Source: Pirellulaceae bacterium (lineage in GTDB: Bacteria > Planctomycetota > Planctomycetia > Pirellulales > Pirellulaceae). From it: a stretch of 33,822 nucleotides of DNA. The stretch's first letter is position 1; the number at the start of each line of letters is the position of its first letter. The translations under genes and the position numbers were made by a program. The DNA lies in assembly GCA_030748485.1 (NCBI GenBank), contig JASMLW010000154.1:1-33822 (forward strand), written 5' to 3'. This document shows, in pieces, positions 1 through 8,388 of the stretch. Below the pieces are notes generated by a model. The model had not been told where the DNA came from, searched no databases, and worked only from the letters and a program-made list of their open reading frames with translations.

Positions 1-203
1 TGGATTGAGTGCCTTTGTCCAATCGAAACATAGGACGCGAGCGGAGTCTGCAATGGCGGGCGGGGGGGGAACGGGGTAGAAAACAGTCGCCCACAGAGAT
101 TCCCTGTGATCTTCCGCTCACCTGGTATCGATCGTAGCGGAGATGATGGGTTGGCGGACAGCCGCCTTTGCGGAGGCGAAGAAGAGAGCGTTGTGAGAGT
201 TGA
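1..203. other. Leader region upstream of kdsB, no gene recognised
   Basis: No convincing coding sequence is seen here. The stretch contains a G-rich patch around positions 57-80 with a long run of G. The last 15 bases hold a purine-rich segment (GAGAG at about 195-199) that can act as the ribosome binding site of the next gene. The region could hold the promoter of the kdsB-pyrG run, but no confident promoter boxes were found. Confidence 0.4.
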
Positions 204-956
204 ATGATGCACAGCTACATCGTGATTCCCGCCAGGGTCGCCTCAACTCGACTGCCGCGTAAACTGCTGCTCGACGAGACCGGAAAGACACTGATTCAAC
301 ATACGTACGAGGCGGCCGGGAAGGCGGAATTGCCGGCTGGCGTCTGCGTCGCCGCTGGGGACGAGGAAATCGCTCGAGCTGTCCGACGGTTTGGCGGCGA
401 GGTCGAGTTGACGAGTGCGGACGCTCGCAGCGGCACGGATCGAGTGGCTGAAATCGCTCGCCGGCGCGACGATGTCGACCTGTTCATCAATGTGCAGGGA
501 GACGAACCAGAGATCCTTGGATCGGCCATCGATCAAACCGTCCAATTGTTGCTCGACCATCCCGATGCAGCCGTCGCTACATTGGCGACGCCGTTGCGCA
601 GTCGCCAGCGACTGGAAGATCCCAGCTGCGTAAAAGTGGTCTGTGATCGAGCGGGCTACGCGCTCTATTTCAGCCGCAGTCCGATTCCGCATCCGCGCGA
701 GTGGAACGATCAGCTGTTGTCCGCTGATCCGCCAGTCTTTTTGCAACACGTCGGAGTGTACGGTTACCGACGAGATTTTTTGCTCGAATTAGATTGTCTA
801 CCGGGCAGTGTTCTCGAGCGGACCGAATCTCTCGAACAACTGCGTGTTTTACAGGCGGGACGCCGAATTGTGGTCGGCGTGGTCGAGCACTCCGCGCAAG
901 GCATCGACACGGCCGCCGATTACGCGGCGTTTGTCAGCCGCGTGACGAGTTGCTAA
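204..956 (+). CDS. kdsB: 3-deoxy-manno-octulosonate cytidylyltransferase (CMP-KDO synthetase)
   Basis: This enzyme activates the lipopolysaccharide sugar KDO by joining it to CMP from CTP, in the cytoplasm. The protein has 250 residues, the usual full length. Visible family motifs are the N-terminal nucleotide-binding IPARVASTRLPRKLL (about residues 8-22), NVQGDEP (about 97-103), the YFSRSPIP segment (about 153-160), HVGVYGYRRDFL (about 180-191) and the C-terminal GIDTAADYAAF. Two ATG codons stand in tandem at 204 and 207; either may be used, with GAGAG upstream. Its downstream neighbour is pyrG, which supplies CTP, a common pairing in Gram-negative genomes. A KDO gene fits an outer membrane with LPS-like lipid A in this planctomycete. 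Identification is firm; only the exact start Met is open. Confidence 0.95.
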   Translation: MMHSYIVIPARVASTRLPRKLLLDETGKTLIQHTYEAAGKAELPAGVCVAAGDEEIARAVRRFGGEVELTSADARSGTDRVAEIARRRDDVDLFINVQGDEPEILGSAIDQTVQLLLDHPDAAVATLATPLRSRQRLEDPSCVKVVCDRAGYALYFSRSPIPHPREWNDQLLSADPPVFLQHVGVYGYRRDFLLELDCLPGSVLERTESLEQLRVLQAGRRIVVGVVEHSAQGIDTAADYAAFVSRVTSC

Positions 957-1002
957 GATGCTCCACGAACACGCCGCACAGCGGACCGCCATTCCTCATT
1001 CC

Positions 1003-1026
1003 GCCCCGCAAATTCCTCCGCGGGGC
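1003..1026. other. Small hairpin in the kdsB-pyrG gap
   Basis: A 7-bp perfect inverted repeat, GCCCCGC (1003-1009) and GCGGGGC (1020-1026), encloses a 10-base loop. No T-run follows, so it is not a classical intrinsic terminator. It could be a processing or attenuation structure ahead of pyrG, or chance in GC-rich DNA. Confidence 0.3.
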
Positions 1027-1105
1027 TGACCCGCCCGTTCCCCCAAAACAACGTTTCAGGAAAGTAATTTGCGCTCATCTTATGTAGCCAGGAAGGTAAG
1101 CACGG

Positions 1106-2746
1106 ATGCCTAAGCACATTTTCGTCACAGGGGGCGTCGTCAGCTCTCTCGGCAAAGGACTGACCAGCGCTTCGATCGGCATGGTCCTCGAACAGCGCGG
1201 GCTGAGTGTGCGGATGCAGAAACTGGATCCGTATATCAACGTCGATCCGGGGACGATGAGTCCGTACCAACACGGGGAGGTCTACGTCCTGGATGACGGC
1301 AGCGAGACGGACCTCGATCTGGGGCACTACGAGCGATTCACGAATAGCCCGCTCACCAGGAATTCGAATTACACGACCGGGCAGATCTACCTATCGGTGA
1401 TCGAAAAAGAGCGTCGCGGCGAGTTTTTGGGAAAGACGGTTCAGGTCATCCCGCACGTGACCAATGAGATCAAGAGCGTCATCAAAAAGCTCGGCGAAGA
1501 CGGCGACGTCGACGTGGTGATCACTGAAATCGGCGGCACGGTGGGCGACATCGAGAGCCAGCCTTTTCTGGAAGCGATCCGCCAGTATTCGCTCGACATC
1601 GGCAAGCAACACTGCCTGTACATCCATCTGACGCTCGTGCCGTACCTGAAAGCCGCCGGCGAGCTGAAGACCAAGCCGACTCAACACTCGGTGGGCCAAC
1701 TGCGGGAGATCGGTATTCAACCCGACATCCTGATTTGCCGCACCGAACGATCGATTAGCCGCGATGACCGCGAGAAGATGGCATTGTTTTGCAATGTGCC
1801 GTTTGAAGCAGTCATCGAGGAGAAGGACAAGGATTTTTCGATTTACGAGGTGCCGTTGAGTCTTGTCGAGAACGGTCTTGATGAGTTGATCGTCCAGAAT
1901 CTAAACCTGGACGCCGATCCATTGGACTTAAACAACTGGCGCGATCTACTTCGCCGATTGCGGAATCCTCAACACGAAATCAGCATCGCTGTCGTCGGCA
2001 AATACGCTGAGCACTTCGACGCGTACAAGTCGATATACGAAGCGCTGGACCACGCGGGAATGCACCACCAGTGTCAGATTCGCATAGGCCGGATTCTCAG
2101 TGAAGACGTTGAGCGGGAAGGACCCGAGCGGCTCTTGGCTGGCTACGACGGCCTGCTCGTTCCCGGCGGGTTTGGCGAGCGGGGTGTGGAGGGCAAAGTC
2201 GAGGCGATACGGTTCGCTCGAGAAAAGGGAATTCCCTTCTTCGGCATCTGCTTGGGCATGCAGTGCGCCGCGATTGAATTCGCTCGCAACGTCGTCGGTT
2301 TGGAGAAAGCCCACTCGACCGAGTTCGACAAGGACACGCCCCACCCGGTGATCTGTCTGCTCGACGAGCAGAAGCAGATCACGGACATGGGCGGCACGAT
2401 GCGACTTGGCGCTCAGCCGGCAGTGCTCGCTCCGGGCAGCTTGGCTCGCGATGTTTACGAGGACAGCGATGTATCCGAACGGCATCGCCATCGGTATGAG
2501 TTCAACAATGTCTATCGCCAGCAATTCGCCGCCCACGGTCTGTCGTTCTCGGGAGCCAGCCCGGACAACAGCCTGGTGGAGATTGTCGAGTTGCCGAGTC
2601 ATCCGTGGTTTCTCGCCGTGCAGTTCCATCCCGAATTCAAGTCGAAGCCGACGAAACCCCAGCCGCTGTTCGCCGGGTTTGTCGCCGCGGCGATTAGTCG
2701 CCACGCCCAGAAGGAGCGCTCGCCGGCTCCCGAATCGCAGGTGTAG
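1106..2746 (+). CDS. pyrG: CTP synthase
   Basis: CTP synthase converts UTP to CTP using ATP and the amide nitrogen of glutamine. The 546-residue length is standard. The N-terminal synthetase domain starts with [20 protein letters not shown] and carries [19 protein letters not shown] and LGHYERF. The C-terminal class I glutamine amidotransferase domain shows PGGFGERG, the nucleophile Cys in FFGICLGMQ (about residues 385-393) and the His-Glu pair in [11 protein letters not shown] near residue 525. The start is supported by GGAAGG (1091-1096) nine bases before the ATG. It lies 149 bp after kdsB on the same strand, so the two may be co-transcribed. No catalytic residue appears to be missing. Confidence 0.98.
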   Translation: MPKHIFVTGGVVSSLGKGLTSASIGMVLEQRGLSVRMQKLDPYINVDPGTMSPYQHGEVYVLDDGSETDLDLGHYERFTNSPLTRNSNYTTGQIYLSVIEKERRGEFLGKTVQVIPHVTNEIKSVIKKLGEDGDVDVVITEIGGTVGDIESQPFLEAIRQYSLDIGKQHCLYIHLTLVPYLKAAGELKTKPTQHSVGQLREIGIQPDILICRTERSISRDDREKMALFCNVPFEAVIEEKDKDFSIYEVPLSLVENGLDELIVQNLNLDADPLDLNNWRDLLRRLRNPQHEISIAVVGKYAEHFDAYKSIYEALDHAGMHHQCQIRIGRILSEDVEREGPERLLAGYDGLLVPGGFGERGVEGKVEAIRFAREKGIPFFGICLGMQCAAIEFARNVVGLEKAHSTEFDKDTPHPVICLLDEQKQITDMGGTMRLGAQPAVLAPGSLARDVYEDSDVSERHRHRYEFNNVYRQQFAAHGLSFSGASPDNSLVEIVELPSHPWFLAVQFHPEFKSKPTKPQPLFAGFVAAAISRHAQKERSPAPESQV

Positions 2747-2814
2747 CTACGTCTGTGGTTTGACGGTGGCGTCTTTGGTCGCTGAATAAATCTCCCCAAC
2801 CCGTGGAGCTTGGC

Positions 2815-3258
2815 ATGGCCGAACCAGAAGAAAAACCCGCCCCCGAAGAACCGCGGTTGGTCGTGGACGACGACTGGAAGAGCCAAGTCGAGGCGGAGAA
2901 GATTGCGGCTGAGCAGATGCGCCAGCAATCGAACGCCGCGGAGGAGGGCGAAGAAGAGAAGTCCGCGGCGGACGAGGCGACGGAGATTCCGCCAGCCAGT
3001 TTCACGATGCTGATCTCAATGATATCCACCCAGGCCGTCATGTCGTTGGGACAGTTCGCCGATCCCAGCCAGGAAGAAAAACCGCAAGTCAACTTGCAGC
3101 TGGCCAAGCACAATATCGACATGCTGGGCGTGCTCGAAGAGAAAACCAAGGGTAATCTCGAGACCGACGAATCGCAGCTGCTCTCCAATGCGTTGCACGA
3201 ACTGCGTATGCTTTACGTAGCAACTTTGAATCAAGGTTCGCCTCCCGCGGAGTCATGA
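2815..3258 (+). CDS. DUF1844 domain protein
   Basis: A small acidic protein of 147 residues. The N-terminal part is a charged, probably disordered or coiled stretch (VDDDWKSQVEAEKIAAEQ, then Glu-rich). The C-terminal part fits the DUF1844 family: SFTMLISMISTQAVMSLGQF, then LQLAKHNIDMLGVLEEKTKG and a final helix with LLSNALHELRMLYV. The function of this family is not established. I place the start at the ATG at 2815, because GGAG at 2805-2808 lies six bases before it; an in-frame GTG at 2803 is the alternative. The stop overlaps the next gene's ATG (ATGA at 3255-3258), so it is probably translationally coupled to the UvrC-like gene. Confidence 0.85.
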   Translation: MAEPEEKPAPEEPRLVVDDDWKSQVEAEKIAAEQMRQQSNAAEEGEEEKSAADEATEIPPASFTMLISMISTQAVMSLGQFADPSQEEKPQVNLQLAKHNIDMLGVLEEKTKGNLETDESQLLSNALHELRMLYVATLNQGSPPAES

Positions 3259-4631
3259 TTGGCGGTGACGCGGGAAGCGCAGCACTTTCTACTCGTGCGA
3301 TTTCCATGGAAGCCGAACGATCACTGGGATTCAAACAGGCAGCCGCCAAGGTTCGTGAGTTTCCACAGACGCCGGGCGTCTACCTCATGAAGGACGCCGG
3401 CGGGGTCGTCATCTACATCGGTAAGGCGAAGAACCTGCGCTCCCGAGCGGGCAGCTATTTTCAAAAGGGAGCCGAGGAGGAGCAGCGAACGGCCGTTTGG
3501 ATTTCGGAGATCTGCGACGTCGATTACGTCGAGTGTGAAAGCGAAGTCGATGCGTTGTTGGTCGAGTCGCGTCTGGTCAAGGACATTCAGCCGAAACACA
3601 ACAAAGAGCTCAAAGACGATAAAACGTTTCCCTATCTGCAGATCACGACTCGCGAGGACTTTCCGCGCGTCGAAGTGACGCGAGAGCCGCGCGATCGCAG
3701 CGTCAAGTTGTACGGTCCTTTCGCCAACGCCGGCTCGCTTCGCGGCGCCGTGCAGGTGCTGCAGAAGATCTTCCAGTTTCGCACTTGCGGTCTCGACATC
3801 GAGGAGAACGACGAGCGCTGGCAGTGGTTTCGACCCTGCTTGCTGGCCAGCATCAACCAGTGCACGGCCCCTTGCAACTTGCGCATCAGCAAGGACGACT
3901 ATCGTCGCGACATCCGCCGGCTGCAGTTGTTTCTCGAAGGAAGGAAAAGCTCGTTGCTCAACCAGATGCGAGCTGAGATGCGGGCGGCGTCCGAGGCGCT
4001 GGAGTTTGAGAAGGCCGGCCGGTTGCGCGACGAGATTCAAATGCTGGAGACGTTGGACGATCGCGGCGAATTGGATACTCACGCCCAGCCCGAAGTCTTC
4101 TACATCGATCCCAAGAAAGGTCTCAACGGCTTGCAGCGCGTGCTCAAATTGGACGACGCCCCGCGAACGATCGAGGGGATCGACATCGCTCATCTCGACG
4201 GCGGCGAGACGGTGGCGAGTGTCGTGCAGTTCATCGACGGATTGCCTTTTAAGCCGGGTTACCGTCGCTATCGGATTCGCGATGTCGCCGGCATTGACGA
4301 CTTTCGCAGCATTCACGAAGTCGTCTCCCGCCGCTATTCGCGCATGTACGAAGACGGCGAGGTGTTTCCAGACGTTGTGCTCATCGACGGCGGTAAAGGT
4401 CAGTTGAGCATGGCCGTGCAAGCGTTCCACGATCGCCGGATCGAGCCCCCCACCCTGATCTCACTAGCGAAACGGGAAGAGGAGATTTTCGTTCCCGGCC
4501 AGTCCGACTCGCTGCGCCTCAGCCGTCACGCCTTCGCGCTGCGGCTGTTGCAGTACGTCCGCGACGAAGCCCACCGGTTTGCTCAGCACTACCACCACAT
4601 TCTTCGCCGCAAGGCCACGTTCGACGAATAG
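3255..4631 (+). CDS. uvrC: UvrC-like excinuclease without the C-terminal HhH domain
   Basis: UvrC makes the two incisions in nucleotide excision repair after UvrA and UvrB locate the lesion. This 458-residue protein has the N-terminal GIY-YIG nuclease (GVYLMKDAGGVVIYIGKAKN, residues 41-60), a Cys-containing middle (RPCLLASINQCTAPC), a UvrB-binding UVR-like helix pair (about 235-270) and the RNase H-like second nuclease (IEGIDIAHLDGG about 306-317, VLIDGGKGQL about 375). It ends at HHILRRKATFDE, just where canonical UvrC of about 600 residues continues into the helix-hairpin-helix DNA-binding tail. The tail is absent, and the next 37 bases before the convergent gene leave no room for it. The start overlaps the DUF1844 stop (ATGA); a later ATG at 3306 is possible. 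It could be a genuine short planctomycete UvrC or a second, Cho/UvrC-like paralogue. Confidence 0.88.
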   Translation: MIGGDAGSAALSTRAISMEAERSLGFKQAAAKVREFPQTPGVYLMKDAGGVVIYIGKAKNLRSRAGSYFQKGAEEEQRTAVWISEICDVDYVECESEVDALLVESRLVKDIQPKHNKELKDDKTFPYLQITTREDFPRVEVTREPRDRSVKLYGPFANAGSLRGAVQVLQKIFQFRTCGLDIEENDERWQWFRPCLLASINQCTAPCNLRISKDDYRRDIRRLQLFLEGRKSSLLNQMRAEMRAASEALEFEKAGRLRDEIQMLETLDDRGELDTHAQPEVFYIDPKKGLNGLQRVLKLDDAPRTIEGIDIAHLDGGETVASVVQFIDGLPFKPGYRRYRIRDVAGIDDFRSIHEVVSRRYSRMYEDGEVFPDVVLIDGGKGQLSMAVQAFHDRRIEPPTLISLAKREEEIFVPGQSDSLRLSRHAFALRLLQYVRDEAHRFAQHYHHILRRKATFDE

Positions 4632-4668
4632 GACTTGGCCGTTGACTGCATCGTCAGGCCGCGGTTGG

Positions 4669-5928
4669 CTAGGCCGCCCGCCGCTGATCATCGGGATACC
4701 GGTACGCGGTCGACGCATCGTTCCAGCGAGTTAACGCCATCGCGACCAGATGCCCCCCGAAGGCGACTGAGATCTTCAGCGCGTGCTGGTATTTTGAAGA
4801 ACGACCAAACTGTGGCAGGCAATCAAAAGAGCATTCGGGATCGGGGTCGCTGACGTTCATGGTCGGCGGAGCGAATCCATCTCGCAGACCCATCGCCGTC
4901 AACGCTAACTCGACGCACCCCGCCGCGTTGACGAGATGTCCGAGAATCGACTTGTTCGCACTGACGCAGACGTCTCCGGCGCAGCCGAACACTTCGCGAA
5001 TCGCCCGCATCTCAGCGAGGTCGTTTTGGACAGTTCCCGTTCCATGCGAATTGATGTATCCAATATCGGACGTCGTTAGTCCGGCCGATTTGATCGTGCG
5101 GTTGATCAGGTAGGACAGCGCGTCGCTCTCGGCGTCCACCGCCGTCACGTGTTGCGCCGCGGAGAGCGTGTGACTCGCGGCGATTTCCGCGTAGATGCGA
5201 ACGTCGCGCCGCACCGCGTGGCTCAACCGCTCCAGCACGAAGAACGCACCCCCCTCCCCCATCACGAAACCGTTCCGATTCCTGTCGTAGGGCCGGCACG
5301 CGCGCTGCGGTGACTCGTGCGACGCCAGCACTTTCATGTTGCGGAAACCTGCCGCGAACAACGGGTCGATCGCATCGGCTCCTCCCGCCAGAGCCAGGTC
5401 GCAAGTTCCGTCGCGGAGATTGCGCACCGCCTGCTGAACGCTGATCAGCCCGCTCGCACAAGCGGTCGAATGAGCCAGCCGCGGGCCACCCAACCCGTAC
5501 TCGTTGGCGAGCAGACAACAGGCTGAATTCGGCAACCACTGTTGCCACCAAATCGCGTCGCCCGCCGCCGGCTTGCCCGCCTGCTCGTCGATCCAGGTCG
5601 TGTCGCCCATGTGGGCGTTCACGGCGCAGGCGACGCGATTGCGATCCACCGAGTCGAGATCCAGGTTGGCGTCCCGCAGGGCCTCAGCCGCTGCGAAACT
5701 GCACATGGGCAGGATCTTGAGGCGACCGTTCAGATCACCCATGTCGACTTCCGCACCCATGAACTCGCCCGCCTCAATTCCTCTCATCGGTCCCAGCCAA
5801 CCGAATTGAGTGCGGCCGTGGCGGACCGCTTCCCACACTTGCTCCCTGCCGCGCCCGACCGCGGCGATCATACCGATTCCGGTGATCACGACAGGGTCGT
5901 TCTCGTGTTGTGATGAAGCTGTTCCCAT
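4669..5928 (-). CDS. Beta-ketoacyl synthase (KAS II/FabF-like)
   Basis: A condensing enzyme of fatty-acid or polyketide synthesis, joining malonyl-ACP to an acyl chain. It has 419 residues, typical of FabF. The nucleophile Cys is in STACASG (C157), the first catalytic His in NSHGTGTVQND (H295), and the Lys and second His in SANKSILGHLVNAAG (K326, H331), so the Cys-His-His set is complete. The N-terminal VVITGIGMIAAVG is also family-typical. It stands alone, with no acyl carrier protein, ketoreductase or dehydratase beside it. It is therefore probably not the main FabF of a fab operon but a paralogue for a special lipid or small polyketide-like product; this is inference. It runs convergently to uvrC. 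Confidence 0.9.
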   Translation of the reverse strand: MGTASSQHENDPVVITGIGMIAAVGRGREQVWEAVRHGRTQFGWLGPMRGIEAGEFMGAEVDMGDLNGRLKILPMCSFAAAEALRDANLDLDSVDRNRVACAVNAHMGDTTWIDEQAGKPAAGDAIWWQQWLPNSACCLLANEYGLGGPRLAHSTACASGLISVQQAVRNLRDGTCDLALAGGADAIDPLFAAGFRNMKVLASHESPQRACRPYDRNRNGFVMGEGGAFFVLERLSHAVRRDVRIYAEIAASHTLSAAQHVTAVDAESDALSYLINRTIKSAGLTTSDIGYINSHGTGTVQNDLAEMRAIREVFGCAGDVCVSANKSILGHLVNAAGCVELALTAMGLRDGFAPPTMNVSDPDPECSFDCLPQFGRSSKYQHALKISVAFGGHLVAMALTRWNDASTAYRYPDDQRRAA

Positions 5929-6069
5929 CAGCGGCGTCTTGAGAACTTGCGGGGTTGATGTGCGCGATGAACCCGGCCGTCCGAAGCCGGAAATTCCGCT
6001 GGCCTGAAATACTCAAAATCGCCAGGCGAGGCCAGATCGGCTGACGCGAAATCGGCTGCTAGCACCTGC

Positions 6070-6100
6070 GGCCAATTGGGGCCAATTGGAGGCCAATTGG
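6070..6100. repeat. Three phased GGCCAATTGG boxes
   Basis: GGCCAATTGG occurs at 6070-6079, 6080-6089 and 6091-6100. Each has the perfect palindrome CCAATTGG at its core. The spacing of 10 and 11 bp is one DNA turn, so all three boxes face the same side of the helix. This could be a cooperative operator about 140 bp upstream of the ketoacyl synthase start, or simple repeat expansion. Confidence 0.7.
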
Positions 6101-6110
6101 TGACACACAC

Positions 6111-6138
6111 CTTGTACGATGGCCTTCCGAGGCCGTCG
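6111..6138 (+). repeat. Partial copy of the dispersed planctomycete palindrome
   Basis: CTTGTACGATGGCCTTCCGA followed by GGCCGTCG matches the arms of the large inverted-repeat element at the right end of this window (33706-33797), apart from a G for A in the centre. Only one arm is present here, so it is a solo half-element. Confidence 0.8.
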
Positions 6139-6243
6139 AGAGCGGGATAGCCGCTTAAATCGTCGCCGGATTCGTGCTCATCGTCGCCTCAAATCGCAGC
6201 GCTGCAGCGAGTATCTTCAGCGAATGGAAAACCGATTTGTCGC

Positions 6244-6260
6244 GACTTCGTCGCGAAGTC
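6244..6260. repeat. GACTTCG/CGAAGTC inverted repeat at the array edge
   Basis: GACTTCG (6244-6250) and CGAAGTC (6254-6260) form a 7-bp perfect stem with a 3-base loop. The right half is the beginning of the first 31-bp tandem unit, so the array opens with an inverted copy of its own edge. Confidence 0.65.
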
Positions 6261-6376
6261 CCGCCCGGCAGGCAGGACCTACTGCGAAGTCCCGCCCGGC
6301 AGGCAGGACCTACTGCGAAGTCCCGCCCGGCAGGCAGGACCTACTGCGAAGTCCCGCCCGGCAGGCAGGACCTACT
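6253..6376. repeat. Four perfect 31-bp tandem repeats
   Basis: Units start at 6253, 6284, 6315 and 6346, each 31 bp and identical. Each contains GTCCCGCCCGG followed by CAGGCAGGAC, an imperfect palindrome pairing GTCC with GGAC and GCC with GGC with two mismatches. There are no spacers, so it is not a CRISPR array. The perfect identity points to recent expansion. It lies 80 bp upstream of the lipoprotein start and could form repeated hairpins in its leader. A fragment, GTCCCGCCCG, recurs at about 6412. Confidence 0.95.
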
Positions 6377-6455
6377 TTCCGTGTTGTTGTGCAGCCTGTT
6401 CTTCGATACAGTCCCGCCCGTGATTCTCACAGGAATATCTGGATGGAGCGCCAAA

Positions 6456-6971
6456 ATGTTGTCCACAAAGTCGCTGATCTCGACTCGCCGGCTGCTGGGG
6501 TCGGTCGCCGTCTGTGTCTCATCCTCGCTGCTCGGTTGCGGTGGTGGTGGAGCCGACGCGCCGGAGTTGAGCATCAACTCAGTTGAATCGCCGCGGGGCG
6601 AAGCGGTGATTGACCATTGGTTGATTGGTCAGTGGCATGGTGTCATGCAGTTGGACTTGGAGAATCTGAAGAAGGACCCGACGATCAAGCCGGAGCACAT
6701 TGAGACGCTGAAGACGATGGAGATGGATGTCGAGTTCCGCGACGACGCCAGGATGTTCATGTCCGCGTCGATGACGCTGCCGAGTGGCGAGGAGAAGTCG
6801 ACTAGCGAAGCGTCGTGGCAAATCGTGGAAGACGACGGTCAGACCGTGAAAATCTACTCGACCGAGGCGGGAGGCCAAGCGGAAGAGGTCGTAGTGCACA
6901 GGCACTCAGCGACCGAGTTCATCATGCCGGCTCCCCGCGGCGCGGGCTTCATGCGGTTCACCCGGCGGTAG
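6456..6971 (+). CDS. Small lipoprotein of unknown function
   Basis: A 171-residue protein with a lipoprotein signal: a basic start (MLSTKSLISTRRLL), a hydrophobic stretch and the lipobox LLGC followed by GGGG, so Cys28 or so should be lipidated and the protein anchored to a membrane. The mature part is hydrophilic and contains IDHWLIGQWHGVMQLDLENL and a later SEASWQIVEDDGQTVKIYST, which resembles small beta-rich domains that open with a W-G-W-like pattern, but I do not recognise the family. I chose the ATG at 6456 because GGAG (6445-6448) lies seven bases upstream and because the signal peptide begins there. The frame is open far upstream only through the tandem repeats. Confidence 0.75.
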   Translation: MLSTKSLISTRRLLGSVAVCVSSSLLGCGGGGADAPELSINSVESPRGEAVIDHWLIGQWHGVMQLDLENLKKDPTIKPEHIETLKTMEMDVEFRDDARMFMSASMTLPSGEEKSTSEASWQIVEDDGQTVKIYSTEAGGQAEEVVVHRHSATEFIMPAPRGAGFMRFTRR

Positions 6972-6982
6972 GCTCGGTCCAT

Positions 6983-8281
6983 TCAGGTCGGCGGCAGTTT
7001 CCATCCGTCACGGTAGTCGCGGTGCAGTAGTGGGCCGGCTTTCGGTTGGCCGACGGCTGCGCCCGAAACATCATTCCAGCGGAACGTCTCGCCCAGCCGT
7101 AGAGCGACGTTCCCGAGCAAACAGGTTTGGGTGAGATTGGCGCCGTATTGGAAGTCGCTGCTAGTCGGCGGTCCCCCTCGGCAAGCGAGAATCCATTCGG
7201 CGTGATGTCCGGGCGAAGGATTGGCGAGCCATTTGGGTGCGGGCGGGCGAGTCTTTCCAGCCGGAGGGATGAAGACGGGCCGGCCGCCGTAGGCCGGCAC
7301 GAACAGTTTTCCAGCTGAGCCGAGGAGGAGCGCGCCGTGGGGCGAGAGCCGCTTCAGCCCAGTCAGCTCGACCGGCGGTTTTCGGTCTCCGTCGAACCAC
7401 TGCAATTTCACCGCGCCCCGTTTTTTCGTGGCGGGAAATTGAAACGTCACCCGGCTTGACAGGGGAGCAGCTTCGACGCTGACCGGCGAGGAGACCGCCG
7501 CCACGGTCGTCGGCGCTTTCAACTCCAGCGCCGCAACGATCGGGTCCAACATGTGCGGACCCATGTCTCCCAACGCTCCCCCACCAAAGTCCCACCACGC
7601 CCGCCACGTCAACGGATGGTAGGACGGATGATACGGTCGCGGGGGAGCAGGTCCCAACCACAGGTCCCAGTTCAGAGTGGCTGGAACAGGCGGTTTTTCG
7701 TCGGGACGCGCAGCGAACCCCTGCCGCCAGTGAGGCCGGGTTGTCCACGCCGCCACGTTGCGGATCTCGCCCAGCAACCCGGACCGCACCCAGGCCGCCG
7801 CCTGTCGATAACCGTCGGAACTGTGATGGTGGTTGCCCAGCTGAGTCACCACGTCCGCCGCCCGCGCGGCTTGAGCAATCCGCCGCGTCTCGGCGACACT
7901 GTGAGCCAACGGTTTCTCGCAGTAGACGTGCAACTTGTGTGAAATCGCCGACAGCGCCGCGTGGGCGTGCGTGTGATCGGGGCAGCTGACCACCACGGCG
8001 TCCAGTTCTGTCGAGTCGAAAACCTCGCGGAAGTCAACGAACTGACGAGCATCCGGAAACCTCTGGCGAGCCCTCTCCAAATACCGTGCGTCGACATCAC
8101 ACACGGCGACGACGGCTTCGTCGCGAACGGCCAACAAGTTGTCCCAGCCGCGATTGCCGACGCCGATCGCAGCGATCCGCAACCTGTCCTTGGCTCGCGG
8201 TTGGCTCGCCGAGACCTGGCTGTGAACGGCCAAGATCGCCGCCGCTTGGCACACAAATTGTCTGCGAGTTGTCTGGGACAT
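6983..8281 (-). CDS. Secreted Gfo/Idh/MocA family oxidoreductase (1)
   Basis: A putative NAD(P)-dependent sugar or cyclitol oxidoreductase of 432 residues. The N-terminus MSQTTRRQFVCQAAA is a twin-arginine-type leader. The Rossmann motif is IAAIGVGNRGW (about 36-46), and the dinucleotide/substrate motif CEKPLAHS is at about 121-128. The C-terminal domain carries GALGDMGPHMLDPI, which holds the conserved His of this subfamily. Planctomycetes have very many such exported paralogues, whose substrates are mostly unknown. It is divergent from rsmG, with a 107-bp shared upstream region, and convergent with the lipoprotein gene 11 bp away. Confidence 0.88.
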   Translation of the reverse strand: MSQTTRRQFVCQAAAILAVHSQVSASQPRAKDRLRIAAIGVGNRGWDNLLAVRDEAVVAVCDVDARYLERARQRFPDARQFVDFREVFDSTELDAVVVSCPDHTHAHAALSAISHKLHVYCEKPLAHSVAETRRIAQAARAADVVTQLGNHHHSSDGYRQAAAWVRSGLLGEIRNVAAWTTRPHWRQGFAARPDEKPPVPATLNWDLWLGPAPPRPYHPSYHPLTWRAWWDFGGGALGDMGPHMLDPIVAALELKAPTTVAAVSSPVSVEAAPLSSRVTFQFPATKKRGAVKLQWFDGDRKPPVELTGLKRLSPHGALLLGSAGKLFVPAYGGRPVFIPPAGKTRPPAPKWLANPSPGHHAEWILACRGGPPTSSDFQYGANLTQTCLLGNVALRLGETFRWNDVSGAAVGQPKAGPLLHRDYRDGWKLPPT

Positions 8282-8388
8282 GTGCTCCTCATTCGCGCCG
8301 CGACCGGCTTGACGGCTCGACGAGAACCGTTGATCATCGCTGTCGCCAATGAATCCTACTTTTTCACCACACCGGCGAGCAAATCTGC

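Larger units (their letters stand above)
5929..6455. other. 527-bp repeat-rich intergenic region
   Basis: No credible gene is seen. The open frames here are only long because the 31-bp repeat has no stops. The region lies between the leftward ketoacyl synthase and the rightward lipoprotein, so it must hold both promoters. It contains, in order, three GGCCAATTGG boxes (6070-6100), a partial copy of the dispersed palindrome (6111-6138), a short inverted repeat (6244-6260) and four 31-bp tandem repeats (6253-6376). Confidence 0.7.

Noticed and set aside
3321..4430. 369-codon open frame on the minus strand
   Set aside because: Antisense to the UvrC-like gene, with no motif and no ribosome site.
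6111..6138. Rho-independent terminator for the ketoacyl synthase region
   Set aside because: Only one arm of the dispersed palindrome is present and no T-run follows; it also lies upstream, not downstream, of that gene.
6253..6376. Possible CRISPR array
   Set aside because: The repeats are contiguous, with no spacers, and no cas genes are near.
6174..6455. Upstream extension of the lipoprotein frame
   Set aside because: It is open only through the tandem repeats; the signal peptide and ribosome site place the start at 6456.
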